Assembly (NCBI GenBank): GCA_030710605.1
Contig: CP092870.1
Location: 53,705,921-53,769,920, forward strand
Source: Cordylochernes scorpioides
Taxonomy: Eukaryota; Arthropoda; Arachnida; Pseudoscorpiones; Chernetidae
DNA length: 64,000 nucleotides
Direction: 5' to 3'
Shown one piece after another: positions 42,212 through 54,300 of this stretch. The notes under the pieces were generated by a model. That model saw only the letters and a program-made list of their open reading frames with translations, was not told where the DNA came from and did no database searches. The translations under genes were made by a program, and so were the position numbers. The stretch's first letter is position 1. Every line of letters starts with the position of its first letter.

Positions 42212-45200
42212 TTCAAGAATTTGTAATCCAGTCAGTTGAAAACACCATCCTGACCGAAGATTGGTATGAAGAAGTAAAAATTAAAGGCAAAAAGGTAAAT
42301 ATGAAACTAGACACAGGTGCACAGTGTAACGTGTTGCCACTCAGCCTGGCAGGGAGATTAAATCTGGAAATCCAAAGGTCTCAGGTAGAAAGTTTAATTT
42401 CCTTTTCAGGACATCGAATTCCTGTCGAAGGATAAAGTCTAGCAATGTGCATGGTGAAAAACATGACTGCCTACATACGTTTCATCATATCCAGAGATAA
42501 CACTTGTCCCATCCTAGGCTGACAAACCTGTTCCAATTTAGGTCTTGTCAAGCGAGTAAACACCTGTCAAAAAATTACACAGGAATACCAAGAATTATTT
42601 GAAGGGATAGGATGTTTGAAAGGATATGAATACGAGGCAAAATTTCAGACTTCGGACATGAACATGCAAGTAAGACCACCCAGACCTATTCCTCTATCTA
42701 TTAAAGAATGAGTAAAGAAAGAACTTGAGGAAATGGAAGACAATGGGATTATAAAGAAAGTAAATTACCCTACCCCCATCTCCAGTCAGATGGTTATAGC
42801 AAAACAGAAAGGAAAAATACGTATATGCATTGACCCATCGGATATCAATAAAGTAATTCTAAGAAGCCATTTCCCATTACGGACTTTTGATCAGATTGCA
42901 GTAAACCTGCATGGCTCAAAATACTTCACAAAGTTGGATCTGAAGAAAGGATACTGGCAGATCAAAGTAGCCCCTAACTCACAACGCTACTTTACCTTCA
43001 GCACTCCGTGGGGAAGATATATGTTCTTGAGAGTTCCCTTTGGAATCAAAACGGCTCCTGAAATATTCCAGAAAATCATGGCAGACTTACTCCAAGACCT
43101 TGAGGTTACGGAAAATTCAATGGATGATATCCTGATCCATGCTCCGGATCCACAGACCCTGGAAATAAGGACAAGAGCTGTACTACAGAGGCTTAAAGAA
43201 AATGTAATCAAACTGAATAGAGATAAATGCAAATTTCAACTTCAAGAAGTCCAAATTTTAGGTCATATTGTCACGACAGAAGGCATTAAAATTGACCCTG
43301 AGAAAGTGCGTGCAATAGGAGAAATTAAGTCACCGAGCAACAAGCAAGAACAAAACGTCTCTTAGGAATGATACAATACCTGAGCAGGTTCATCCCTAAC
43401 CTTGCAGAGAAAACCAAAAACATGAGGTTGCTTTTGAAAAAATATACACCTTGGCTATGGGACGAATCCCTTGATTGTGATCTCTTAGAGATCAAGACTT
43501 TGCTCAGAACTGCACCAACTCTGAAATTCTTTAATCCCAACGGAAATCTGACACTTTCAGTAGACGCCAGTTCATATGCCCTTGGAGCAGTTCTATTACA
43601 AAACGGAAAGCCCATAGCCTACGCTTCATCAGCTCTCAACTCCACTCAGCAGAACTACGCTCAGATAGAAAAGGAAGCACTTGCCATCAAATTTGGATGC
43701 GACAAATTCCATCAACTCATTTATGGCAAAACTGTTGACGTCGAGACGGACCACCGTCCTTTAGAAACCATATTCAAGAAGCCGTTAAGCAAAGCACCCC
43801 CGAGGCTCCAGAGAATTTTTCTACGGATACAACAATACGATCTCAGGATTAAATACAAGAAAGGAAAAGAACTGCTAACAGCTGATCTACTAAGTAGAGA
43901 CTGCTCATATGAAGAGACCTACTTGGAAGAGAACTTCGAAGTACTAATGACCACACCGACAAATAAGTCAAGCTATGAGGAACTTCAAGCTCTTACAAAA
44001 GAGGACCAAGAACTACATGAACTAAAAAACCTAATCTTATATGGCTGGCCAAACTACAAATCAGCAGTCCCTGAAAGCTGCAAGAAATACTGGCCATATA
44101 GAGATGAACTCTCGACAAACGAAGACCTAATCTTCAAAGGTAGCAGAGTCTTCATTCCCCTAAGGTGGAAAGCAAAGATACCCAAGTTAATCCACGAAGG
44201 ACACCAAGGAATAAACGGCTGCTTGAGAAGGGCCCGAACTCAATATACTGGCATGACATGTCCCAAGATATCATCAACACAGTTGAAAATTGTAGGACTT
44301 GCCAAGCAAATCAGAGGAACAAGACAAAAGAACCTATGATCATAAAAGAGATACCGAGTCTTCCTTGGGAGATAGTCGCCGCTGACATTTTCTCAATAAA
44401 AGGAAAAAAATTACCTGTTAATAACAGATAACTACTCTGGATTCATTGATTTCAAAGAAATGAAGACAATGAACTCTGCAGAAACTATTGAATCTCTTAA
44501 AAATGGTTTAGCGTACATGGAATTCCCAGACTCCTGGAAACTGATAATGGGCCAAACTTTACGTCCAGGGACTTCAAAGACTTTCAAAAGAAGTGGTTGT
44601 TTGACCACCAGACATCAAGTCCTCTATATCCTAAATCAAACGGATTAGCAGAGAGAGCAGTACAGACAGCCAAGAACCTCATCAGGAAGTGTTTGGATTC
44701 AGGACAAGAAGTGGATCTAGCACTTTTGAACTTTTACAACACTCCTAGAGATGGTCTTGCTTCACCGGCTCAGTGTCTGTTCAGTCGCAGGACCAGAACC
44801 CTCCTTCCCACTAGCACTCATCAGTTGGAACCAGAAATCCAAAAGGGACATACACAAAACTTTAGAAATAAGCGGGAGAAGCAGAAAACACACCACGATA
44901 AGACAGCTAAGACAACGCGAAGCTTCAAGGAAGGTGAAAAGATAATGCTGAAACAGCATCACCGTGAATGGATCCCTGCCAGAGTTACCCAAGAAGTAGC
45001 TCCAAGATCATATAAAGTGCAAACACCTACTGGTGAGTACCGCCGCAACAGCTCCTTCATGCGACATACGAATCTGGAGAGTCCAAAGCAACAGCGAAGG
45101 AGAATCCCGAGAATCCCGGAGATCCCCAAGTCAACTCTACCGGAAGGACCTGGCCCGAGCGGTGATAAGGAACAGGCTCAAGTTCCTGAAGAACTCAATA

Positions 45201-45331
45201 CTTCTCCAAGACCATTCTCAGGCCAGGAACCCAGGAGTGATCAACAGAACGCGGAGCACAAGAACGGCACCCTGCCCATTACAACAAGGTCCGGGCGGAT
45301 CATCAAGCCACCCAAACGATTTGAAGAATGA
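42208..45331 (+). pseudogene. pol: Gypsy pol, multiply broken
   Basis: The domains are in order but in several frames. Protease DTGAQCNVLP (42208-42435). Reverse transcriptase with RICIDPSDINK, VPFGIKTAPEIFQ and MDDILIH (42733-43365). RNase H with VDASSYALGAVL and ETDHRPLETI (43368-44000). Integrase zinc region with CRTCQANQR (44165-44431), core remnants with NGLAERAVQTAKN (44597 onward), then a basic, Pro-rich C terminus to 45331. Stops at about 42433, 42521 and 42709 and frameshifts near 43365, 44330 and 44430 abolish expression. GLAERAV holds the catalytic Glu. Confidence 0.9.
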
Positions 45332-45350
45332 ATTTCTTTAAAGGAGGAGA

Positions 45351-45584
45351 TGTAACGGCAGCTGGCATGCCTATATAGTAAATTATCAGTGAGCACATTA
45401 TTATCACTGATGATACTCTGTGCAGTTGCTTTTTGACTTATTGTAATATATCACATGTAAACTTATGTCTGATATAATATACATTATGTCTGATGTTAGC
45501 CAAAAAGAAATAAAGACTTTCTTTTTTTAACTTCCAAATACTTCTTGCTGATTAACGTCAGCCAGCAAACACGAGGACGTTACA
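45351..45584 (+). repeat. Gypsy 3' LTR, 234 bp
   Basis: TGTAAC and GTTACA form 6-bp terminal inverted repeats. It contains AATAAAG near 45512. It differs from the surviving 5' LTR piece by one substitution and a 2-bp indel over about 110 bp. Confidence 0.95.
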
Positions 45585-45933
45585 GTCAATAATAACACTG
45601 GTCAACAACATTTTTGCCCAAGAGAACCTAATGGTGTTTCTAGTGTAACTTTTCATGCTGAACTCAAATATCTAATCAGAAATTTTCCATCACCCATAGT
45701 TTTTGCGTGACAGCCTTTTTTTTTTTCTTTTTGAATTGGGATAAATACAGCAAAAAGATGCAAAAAATATTACGTAAGTATTTTTGCATAAACCTTATTA
45801 CATTACACTGGTTTATCAAAAATTATTTTTCTTTGTCCCAAAAGAAACAACATCTTATCTAAATTTACCTATCTGTGCTGATTCCAAATATACCATTAGT
45901 TTTTTTCTGTCACACAAGATTTTTGAGATACAC
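45585..45933. other. Spacer without recognised genes
   Basis: AT-rich with a T run at 45717-45731. No motif is found. Confidence 0.35.
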
Positions 45934-45984
45934 CTACTTTATATTTAGAAATGTTTTAATATATAGCCTATATGAACGAAATAT

Positions 45985-47025
45985 ATTTATTTTATTGAAA
46001 AGTAGTGACAGTGGATTTTCTTCTATACTTTGCTTGTGGTACATCCCTCTTGAGTGTACAGCAGTAGTCAGCAAGGATACCGGGACTCCATTTACCTTGG
46101 TACCGCTTCTCCATGCTTGATATATCTTGATGAAACTTCTCACCATGCCCATCGCTAACTGCACCAAGATTGTCTGGAAAGTAATCCAGATCTGAATGCA
46201 GGAAATGGATCTTGAGAGACGTGTTACATCCCAGTGCCTAGTAGGAAAGCAACAGATCATTAACTATGTCTCGGGAATTTTCAACCTTGACACTTCCTAA
46301 GAAGTTCTTGTAAACGTTTCTAAAGGAATTCCATGCTGCTGCTTCAACTTTATTCAAACTATTTTGAAAATTTCCATCCTGCATCAATTCTCGAATCTGA
46401 GGTTCAACAAAAATGCCTTCTTTAATTTTCGCATCACTTATGCTAGAACAATTTTGTTTTAGGTAGGCAAATCCACTGGCATTTCGATCCATCGCCTTGA
46501 CAAAGTTCTTCATTAATCCCAGTTTAATATGTAATGGTGGTAAGTAAATATTTTCTGAATCGATCAGGGGAGGATTTACAATATTTGTATGCCCTGGAGT
46601 AAAGATTTCACGGTTTGGCCAGCTTTTTTTTAATGTGATGCCTTTCCTTATCTCTGCTATCCCACTCACACAGAAAACAACAAAATTTTGTATATCCAAG
46701 CTGTAATCCACGCAAGAGAGCAATGACTTTCAAATCACTGCATATTTTCCAACCGTATCTTTCATATTCTATCTTTTTCAAAAGCAGTTTCTTGTTTTCG
46801 TAAGTCTCTTTCATGTTGGATGCATGTGCTATTGGCACTGATGGGAACTTATTTCCGTTGTGAAGGAGAACAGCTTTCAAACTAATTTTTGAAAAATCAA
46901 CGAATAAACGCCACTCTTCTGTATCATAGTCATGACCAAGCGCTTACATTAGACTAACAACATCATTGCAATATACTAAATCATTCTCTTGTGAAAAGAA
47001 GTTGTAAGGTTTAGATTTCTGGCCA
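45985..47025 (-). pseudogene. C-terminal half of an uncharacterised multi-copy protein family, disrupted
   Basis: Minus-strand blocks are collinear: NDLVYCNDVVSLM, a TAA (46946-46944), ALGHDYDTEEWRLFVDFSKI, LKAVLLHNGNKFPSVPIAHA, CSDLKVIALLRGLQLGY and CCFLCEWDSRDKERHH, then after a frameshift (46608-46723) YLPPLHIKLGLMKNFVKAMD and IKEGIFVEPQIRELMQDG, a TAG (46240-46238), KIHFLHSDLDYFPDNLGAVS, DGHGEKFHQDISSMEKRYQG and ADYCCTLKRD. I recall this architecture as a family repeated in many invertebrate genomes and annotated only as uncharacterised; I cannot give its biochemical role. The CFLC and HGEKFHQD motifs suggest a transposon-derived nuclease-like fold, which is inference. The N-terminal half lies at 49970-50624 on the same strand. 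Confidence 0.65.
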
Positions 47026-47439
47026 AGTTGATAGATAAATGATGGTGCATCTATTTCTGATGCACTTCAAAAAAAATTCTAATAATGTCGGAGGAAATGG
47101 TAAAACATTAAGATTAATAGAATTATAAACACAAAAAAAATCTGTAATTATTATTATTCTAAACCAAACTAACAATAAAATACTATTAGATGAATTAAAC
47201 AAATCAGGAGATTTGAAATTGATTAGTAAAATTCACATACCGACACTAGGAGATCTAATTATAATAGTCAAAACGTATCCAAAATTACAGATATGGCGAA
47301 CTTCATCCAAACAGTATGCAAAATGAATTCTGATCTAGAAAATTTGGAAAGTGAAATAAAGGTTCTATTTAAAATGAGATCTATATCTCCATATCAGAGT
47401 ATAGTATTAAGAGTGACTCCTAAAGTTTACCAAATTTAA
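47026..47439 (+). other. Decayed retroelement flank
   Basis: Short open pieces such as SDLENLESEIKVLFKM near 47320-47380 suggest a LINE ORF1 coiled coil, but stops occur in all frames. Confidence 0.3.
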
Positions 47440-47800
47440 AAAACATAATGGGTAGTGAGATATACACCTATTTTTGAGCGATGTTCTACACAAGACAGAA
47501 TATTTGTAAGACAATGCCAAATTGTTTTGAATTTAATCCGAATCACAAAACAAAAGACTGCCAAAGCATTAAAATAGTAAAATATGCGGTGTACAGGGTA
47601 GCCACAATTGTACTGAAGCACCAAATTGTCACAATTGCTCTAAGCACCCTAAATAAAAAAAACTTTTTATGCAAACCATAAATTAAATTCAAGTGAATGC
47701 CCCATTTACAAATCACAAATAGACAGAGTTATCCAAAGGACACAATATTCACAAATACACGAGGGAAATGGTGTGTCAAATATAATTTAAAGTTTAATCT
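47440..47800 (+). pseudogene. LINE ORF1 zinc-knuckle remnant
   Basis: It encodes NCFEFNPNHKTKDCQSI, then Cys/His pairs (NCTEAPNCHNCSKHP; ECPIYKSQID) spread over three frames. The spacing resembles the triple CCHC region of I/Jockey-type ORF1. It is multiply frameshifted. Confidence 0.45.
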
Positions 47801-48222
47801 TAAGTATATTAATATCCTATATGATTGAAAATGTGAGGTGTGTTCAACAAAATGTAATAAAAAGTTTTACTGCGATATATAACACTTATAACACAATATC
47901 CATATATCACAAAAAAAAAGGTAATGCTGGCCTAGATATACTATCCCTATTAAAGATTAAAGAAACAAATTTGCTTACATTTCCCAGTTCTCCCACCCCC
48001 CACTTGCGGGGAGGCCATGGCCCCGGTTTCCTCGCCCCGCTCCCCCTGGTGGCTACTTTCAAAACTGAACCCCTCTATCCTTTCCCAGGCTGACCAAATA
48101 ATGACAAAAAAATAAATAATAAATCTTTATCAGATCACCCTCTGTGATAGGTCGAAAAAGGCAAAAATAATATACCTAGGTAAAATATATATAATATATG
48201 ATTTATACATATATACTCAAAA
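47801..48222. other. Unassigned sequence
   Basis: A GC-rich island (47985-48090, CCCACCCCCCACTTGCGGGG) stands in AT-rich DNA. No gene or RNA is recognised. Confidence 0.35.
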
Positions 48223-48765
48223 TAAACGATAAGGAAGAGTAAGGAGAAAAGATTTTTTATTCAATTAAACTTGTGACAAGCTTTCTTGCAGTCACGCCCT
48301 TCAACAGGTAATAAAAAGAACAATTGACTATTAAAATAGGAAACAAACTGAGCTTTAAACAAAAATGATACAACTGCAGCCTGGCCGCGAGAAAACGTGA
48401 ATTCGGGAAAGTAATGTGAGGTGGGGGGGGGAGGGGATTTATCCGGTTTTTAAGTTAATATATATATCATGATATTGTTTAGGTAAATCTATATGTCGAT
48501 TAATACTGTCATTAGAAATGGATAAAATGGCCTCTATGATTAATCTCTGGTGTTTACTGGGAATGTTATTGTACAAGGTGGTGGGAGAATCTAAATTGAA
48601 AGAATGGCCAGTATTATGGGTGTGGTTGTATATGAAGGATCTGCCGTCTTTATTATTGATGCACCTACCATGTTCGATCATCCTGATGGCCACGGACCTA
48701 CCTGTCTCACCTATGTAGGTTGCACTACAATCGTTACATGAGACTGAATAGACCGCTACCATATC
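48223..48765 (-). mobile_element. Penelope-like element, 3' part, minus copy
   Basis: It encodes most of a GIY-YIG endonuclease on the minus strand (AVYSVSCNDCSATYIGETGR, IRMIEHGRCINNKDGRS, QRLIIEAILSI), then a 3' tail with GGGCGTGACTGC and GAAAGCTTGTCACAAG. It is 5' truncated inside the endonuclease and lacks the reverse transcriptase. It is the mirror image of the plus copy that begins at once on its right. Confidence 0.85.
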
Positions 48766-49430
48766 CCGCATGCTTAAATCCCACGGTATCAATACTTATT
48801 TTAAAAATAATAGAAGTCTGGCCACCATTCTTAGACATCCCATTACCCGCATACAGAGACCTACCACTGTTCGATCTTCTGGTGGCTCGGTCTATTCAGT
48901 CTCATGTAACGATTGTAGTGCAACCTACATAGGTGAGACAGGTAGGTCCGTGGCCATCAGGATGATCGAACATGGTAGGTGCATCAATAATAAAGACGGC
49001 AGATCCTTCATATACAACCACACCCATATTACTGGCCATTCTTTCAATTTAGATTCTCCCACCACCTTGTACAATAACATTCCCAGTAAACACCAGAGAT
49101 TAATCATAGAGGCCATTTTATCCATTTCTAATGACAGTATTAATCGACATATAGATTTACCTAAACAATATCATGATATATGTATTAACTTAAAAACCGG
49201 ATAACCCCCCCCCCCCCCCCCCCCCCCCACCTCACATTACTTTCCCGAATTCACGTTTTCTCGCGGCCAGGCTGCAGTTGTATCATTTTTGTTTAAAGCT
49301 CAGTTTGTTTCCTATTTTAATAGTCAATTGTTCTTTTTATTACCCGTTGAAGGGCGTGACTGCCCGAAAGCTTGTCACAAGTTTAATTGAATAAAAAATC
49401 TTTTCTCCTTACTCTTCCTTATCGTTTATA
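48766..49430 (+). mobile_element. Penelope-like element, 3' part, plus copy
   Basis: A 144-codon frame (48770-49204) starts slightly upstream of the endonuclease (INTYFKNNRSLATILRHPIT; VYSVSCNDCSATYIGETGRS) and ends LPKQYHDICINLKTG, with the GIY-YIG motifs intact (the YSV...YIG form). The long C run at 49204-49228 follows the stop. The 3' tail has GGGCGTGACTGCCCGAAAGC, a possible degenerate hammerhead core. Arms are nearly identical in sequence to the minus copy, so the pair forms an inverted repeat of about 500 bp per arm. Confidence 0.88.
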
Positions 49431-49829
49431 CAATCTATGGAGAAAGTTTTCAAGTAATTTTATTATACTCAAAATAAATCTAAAAAATTATATTATCATT
49501 AAAAATTAATTAAATAATTCATGAGAATTATTTAAATCAATATATTTTAATTTGGAAAAGAATAAATAATTTAACAATTTTCAGGAATTATAAAACCAAT
49601 TTGTAAATTGATTTTAAAATTATTTAATAAATAACTCAGATGAATTAATTAAAAGCTACTCTAACTATTAAACAAAAATTTCCTAGGCCAACATAAAAAT
49701 ATTACAGAAAAAAAGGCATGCATAAGAAAGATTGGATGGTGCAATTGGATATTCCTCCGGCCATTAAAGGTTCTTCCCAGGATGTAGGATGAATCAGTCA
49801 CTGGACACTCCTTCAGGCCACAGGATACA
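49431..49829. other. AT-rich DNA and unassigned minus-strand frame
   Basis: 49661-49846 is open on the minus strand (SYILGRTFNGRRNIQLHH) and may extend the neighbouring disrupted coding region or belong to another transposon. No domain is recognised. Confidence 0.3.
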
Positions 49830-49969
49830 TCAGCATGATGTGCCATGTGGTCTGCAGAATCCGGTCAAAGGGTATCCTGCACATCCAACATCTTGCCGTG
49901 AACCTTGTTTACTCAAATTCACACTTTCATAATTTTCATTGTTGGGTCTGAGTCCAAAATGGACCCAAC

Positions 49970-50624
49970 AAAGTCTTGAAATTGTATCTTGACACCTGCG
50001 AAAAAAGCATACTTTTGTGCCTTTATGCAGCAGATACCAGCTTTTTAACCTAGAGCCTAAAAGTTCACTCTGTTTTTTGGATAAATCTAAATTACATACG
50101 AGGTCGTTCAAATCTCCTTGGGTTAACAAATGAGGTTCAGATAAAGCACCTGCTTTAAAATCTGTGTCATCTGACTGTTGCTCTCGTCTATCTGAATCAT
50201 CGTCACTAAATGTTACATTTTCAGGAGGTTGTGGCACAGGTAAAATATCACTATGAGGAACCGGTCTCATAGCAGAAGGCAAATCTGGATATTCAACTGT
50301 ATATCTTGATTTGGATGTAATACCTGTAGTCTTTGTCAAACAAAAATAACAGTCTGAAGAATGGTCTTTAGGTTCCCTCCATATAATTGGAACCGCGGAA
50401 AGCATATGACGTTCACTTTTAATCCACCCTATAAGACGTCGAGCACAAATTTCACAACAATGATGAGGAGCCCAAGTCTTATCTTGGTCACCGACTTTAC
50501 AGCCAAAATAAAGTTGATAGCACTTTTTGATGAGCGGTGTAAAGTTTCGCCTTTGAACTTTGAAAGTTAATTCCCCACAAATGTAACAGAAAATATCAAG
50601 AATATTTATGCTACGCCTCGGCAT
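49970..50624 (-). pseudogene. N-terminal half of the same uncharacterised protein family
   Basis: ATG at 50624 opens MPRRSINILDIFCYICGELT, followed by CX2C pairs (CYICGE; CCEICARRLIGWI; CYFCLTKTTG), the signature VPIIWREPKDHSSDCYFCLT and an acidic spacer (FSDDDSDRREQQSDD). SKKQSELLGSRLKSWYLL then reaches KVCFFRRCQD, where homology to the family ends at about 49970. The next family block (NDLVYCND) appears at 47010, so roughly 3 kb was inserted. The start and zinc region look intact. The frame runs on to 49830 with unrelated residues. Confidence 0.68.
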
Positions 50625-50919
50625 GTTGATACAGTCTAGTGCACACGATTTATGATAGCAAATCGATAGAGAAGAATAAACTGATCATTTCAAATTTACC
50701 TGTCACTTCTGATGCAAATCTATTAAACAAATCGTTAGGTGCAATTAAAATATATATATTAAAACTTTTATTCAGCAAATAGCATTCCAGAGCTAGTCTT
50801 ATTTTTTAGTTGAAAGAGCAAAACAGATTGCATTGTAAAATAAACATATTTAATTAAAAATTCAATAATTTGTTATTTAAAATAATATTTATGACTCTTA
50901 AAGAGCAAAATTTAATTAA
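50625..50919. other. Upstream flank of the disrupted gene
   Basis: AT-rich. No promoter element is assigned. Confidence 0.3.
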
Positions 50920-51295
50920 TCTCTCTATATATAAAAGTCAATTTCTGTCTGTCTGTCTGTTTCGCGATAAACTCAAAAACTACTGAACCAATTGGTACCA
51001 AAATTTCCATACATAGGTAAAAGAATAGGGGAAGACGATAGGCTATTTTTAAAAATATATAAATCAATTATTAAAACTATATATTCAAATTATTTAACTT
51101 AGCTCACGAGCAGCGCCCTCTAGAACACGTGACGTTTTGACGGCGGGGGGGGGGGCGCCCATTGGCTGCCAGCGAGCACGTGACCTCCCTGCCGCCGGGC
51201 ACCCCCCCCCCCCCTCCGAAACAATGGAATCGCCCAGCTGCCGGCCGGTTGATTTAATCGTGTAAACCCGGGCGTTGCCCGGGTCAATCGTCTAG
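50920..51295 (+). mobile_element. Complete non-autonomous Helitron
   Basis: The 5' end is TCTCTCTATATATAAAAG and the 3' end CTAG, inserted between A (50919) and T (51296), as rolling-circle Helitrons do. A perfect 8-bp hairpin ACCCGGGC/GCCCGGGT with a 3-nt loop (51266-51284) lies 7 nt before CTAG. No Rep-helicase is encoded, so an autonomous Helitron must act in trans. The interior has CTGT microsatellite repeats near 50945 and a GC-rich block with G and C homopolymers. Confidence 0.93.
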
Positions 51296-53560
51296 TAACA
51301 TATAAAATAAAGCTTTTGGCTCCACATATCAACTCTTCTTGTCAAAAATAAAGCGCTAGCTAATGTAATGATGCTTACTTAAAAAATGCTTACGTAACAA
51401 TTTCTGCATTATTACTGTATATACCAATTTATAGAAAAAATGGTTATCCTGCAAGAACTATGGTTGATGGAAAACTTCTGATTTAATTTCTGATTTCAGG
51501 ATGAAAAGTTACATTAGAATCAACATCACTTTTTTTCTGGCAAAAGTTTTTTGTAGACCTGTTTATTTATATTTATATATATATATATATATATAAAGAA
51601 TATATATTAATTAATCAAAAAATAAAAGAAGAGAAAACAAAATAGCTGGAGATGTAGATTATTGCAGCCATTCACTATAGCAAACCTGGCGAAGAATCAA
51701 GTTTTTCAAATTTGAGAAATAAATAAATAGATAAAAATAAACGTGAGAATTCTGGGTATCTTGGGGTCTGCTTGGGTAAAGTTCAGGGATCGTGATGGAG
51801 CTGGATTGCTATGGATCTGTGGCTTGCCCATAGGGATGTGACATTTAGATAGAGTCCACGCTCGACTTTGGCTTGGTGCTGGTGTATTCAAGTAATTCAC
51901 CATAGGTAATGTGGTTCAACTAAAGAGAAGGGGCGTCTGAGTCCATCTCAGGCTTGGTCCTGGCAAGGCTGAAGGCTCCATCTAGGGATTCCTAACACTG
52001 GGAGTAACATCCCTTTCTTTTTTGTGCATTATGCTTTGCCCCCTCACGAAAAAATAAATAAATAAAAATTCAATGGTTGATATATTTTATGAGAAAAGTG
52101 TTCAAATGAATAAATTTATGAAACTTTATATAAAGGGTATATAGTTCATTCATTTATGTTGATTTTTAAAATATTATTACATATATGTATAATTTTTTAT
52201 GAAAATGACGTAATTATGCGAAATTTAATATTTGTTAAAATCGATAGAATACAAAAATTTGAAGGGGGCGGTGATTTTCAATTTAAAAATTTTATTTTTG
52301 TGAATTCCATCTAATTATAGATTCAAAATAGAGTGTAATTTTATTTTTTCAATATACACGGTTTAATGCCTTTATAAAATATTTTTCATTTTTATTTAAA
52401 ATTAACCATTGACCCAATCTATTTGTTTGAGACCATTTTTGTTTATTATTTTTATTTTTAAGCCTTAATTTGACGTGATATTTAGTCTTTTTTATTTTAT
52501 TAGATATATCAGTTTTCACAGTTATCAATTTATTATAAATATCATAATATAAAGTTATTTTTCGTGTTTTGAATACATTTTTATTGTCACAATAAAATAA
52601 AACAACGCTATTAGTTTATTGAAGGTATTTTTCAAAGCCTCATCATGTTATTGTGTTAATATTTATGTAAAAAGAAAATAAATATAAAATAGGAACCTCA
52701 ATGAATTGACTTACAGAATTTAGATCCTAAGGAAATTACTTTGATTTCACTTTCCAAACCCATTACATATCCCAGTTTGGCAGTCATTTTGACATTCGAA
52801 ATGGCATATTTTTTTGTTAGTTCAACAAGTGTTAGCCCTATAACGTTGATTAACTTTCTATTTAATTATAATATCCTGTAATAATCGTAAAAATCGGTAA
52901 ATTTTGTTAGACCAATCTTTTGAAATAATGCAGAGTACTTACAACTAACTTTATAGATTCCTTATAGAGGTCATTTTCAAAAATTTTGCAGCAAATTTGA
53001 CCAAAGGCTATAAAATTTTAAAATAACATTAAATTCACAGGAATCAATCACTGTAACGTCACAACCAATATCTCAACCTCTAGGAATTATATTTATATCA
53101 TATTTAGAAGTATATTTAAAATATCAGTCGACTTGAAAAATGAGCCAATTAAAAATCCTAGAGGTCGAGACAGTGACGTGATAAGATTGACCAATTGCGT
53201 CTTTTGTTTACATTGTGCATCACTGTGATATCACAACCAATTGGAATCCTTGTTTTAGATTTGGCCAAGAATCTTTGAATCTCCCTTAAATTATATCGGA
53301 TGCCTAAAGAGAGAACAAATGGGTTAGAAAAGATATTGATGATAGGGAAAATGGAAGGAAGAGCTCCAATGAACTGGCTGGAAGGGGTCAAGAAGGTCAC
53401 TAGATAGATGTGAGTGATGGTCACTAACAGACCCAATTGGTGAATATCTATCCATATAGTCACCAAAAGTTGACATAAAGGACCCCAATAACAATAATAT
53501 AATGTGGCTTGTGATTATAAAACGACATTTTAAAATGACTTTATGTATTATTTAAGAACA
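51296..53560. other. AT-rich intergenic DNA
   Basis: No gene is supported. A minus-strand 102-codon frame (53158-53466) is hydrophobic but has no recognisable domain. A (TA)n run lies at 51572-51594. 51900-52020 is GC-richer and looks like an unidentified repeat. Confidence 0.4.
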
Positions 53561-53570
53561 GAAAAATATG

Positions 53571-53645
53571 TCCAGGGTAGCCTAGTGGGCATGGCATCTG
53601 CCCGGTAAGCGGAATACTGTGGGTTCAATTCCTATCCCTGGACAC
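53571..53645 (+). tRNA. tRNA-like sequence, probably a SINE head or tRNA pseudogene
   Basis: GTCCAGG and CCTGGAC pair as a 7-bp acceptor stem. TAGCCTAGTGGGCATGGC resembles an A box and GGGTTCAATTCC a B box. The anticodon loop reads CCGGTAA, so the base before the would-be anticodon (GGT) is C instead of the invariant U. A T run follows. A functional tRNA-Thr is doubtful. Confidence 0.45.
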
Positions 53646-54300
53646 TTTTATTTTTCCGTTTATCATTACTCTTCACAATTCATCCTTTCATCCCTAAGGT
53701 TAGAAATAATCGTTATTTCTCCTTAAAATAAATTTAGATTTTTCGTTGAAAAGAAACACATGCGGCATAGTATTTCAAATGTTGTTTTACCAATAACAAC
53801 CCCACTCTTTGAGGTAATAAGACTAAATCTAAATACAGTAGAACCTCGTTAATTTGACACACACCAATTTGACACTCTACGATAATTCGACCATGTTCTG
53901 ATGTCCAGACCACCAGCCTATCAAATAACAAACCGTAATTCAACAATATCGATAATACAACACTCCTGATAGTTCGACCATTTAAAATTCAAATTTCGAC
54001 AGTTGAATGTTTTTTACATACAACTTTACCACTAAAAAGGTATTACAGCGGCAACGATCGGCGTCCGCCAATAGGATCGCGCCCGTGCACTTTTGGTTTC
54101 TGGTTAGGCACTGTGCGCTAATTAATAATATTATTTTCTTTTTAATTTCAGCATTGAAATATTTTAGTTATTTTTAAAATTTACAAATAATCTCCTTTTA
54201 AATAAATAAATCTTTATAAAATAAGTTATAATGATTATGATAACATTTTATTTCAATATTCCATTTCCATGTTATTATAAAAGATTTAAACATAAAATCA

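Larger units (their letters stand above)
41084..45584 (+). mobile_element. Degraded Ty3/Gypsy element, 5' LTR truncated
   Basis: The 3' LTR (45351-45584, 234 bp, TGTAACGG to GGACGTTACA) is complete. Only the last 110 bp of the 5' LTR remain, ending at 41195. A primer site TGGTGGCAGCGG (41196-41207), complementary to the 3' end of tRNA-Leu, and a polypurine tract AAAGGAGGAGA (45340-45350) are perfect. gag and pol are present but broken. The truncation point coincides with the Helitron 5' end. Confidence 0.93.

Noticed and set aside
49340-49380. Second canonical hammerhead in the Penelope 3' tail
   Set aside because: GTGACTGCCCGAAAGC has GAAA but lacks a proper CUGANGA core, so at most a degenerate relic.
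53571-53645. Functional tRNA-Thr gene
   Set aside because: The acceptor stem is good but the base before the anticodon is C instead of U and the T stem has wobble pairs; a SINE head or pseudogene is likelier.
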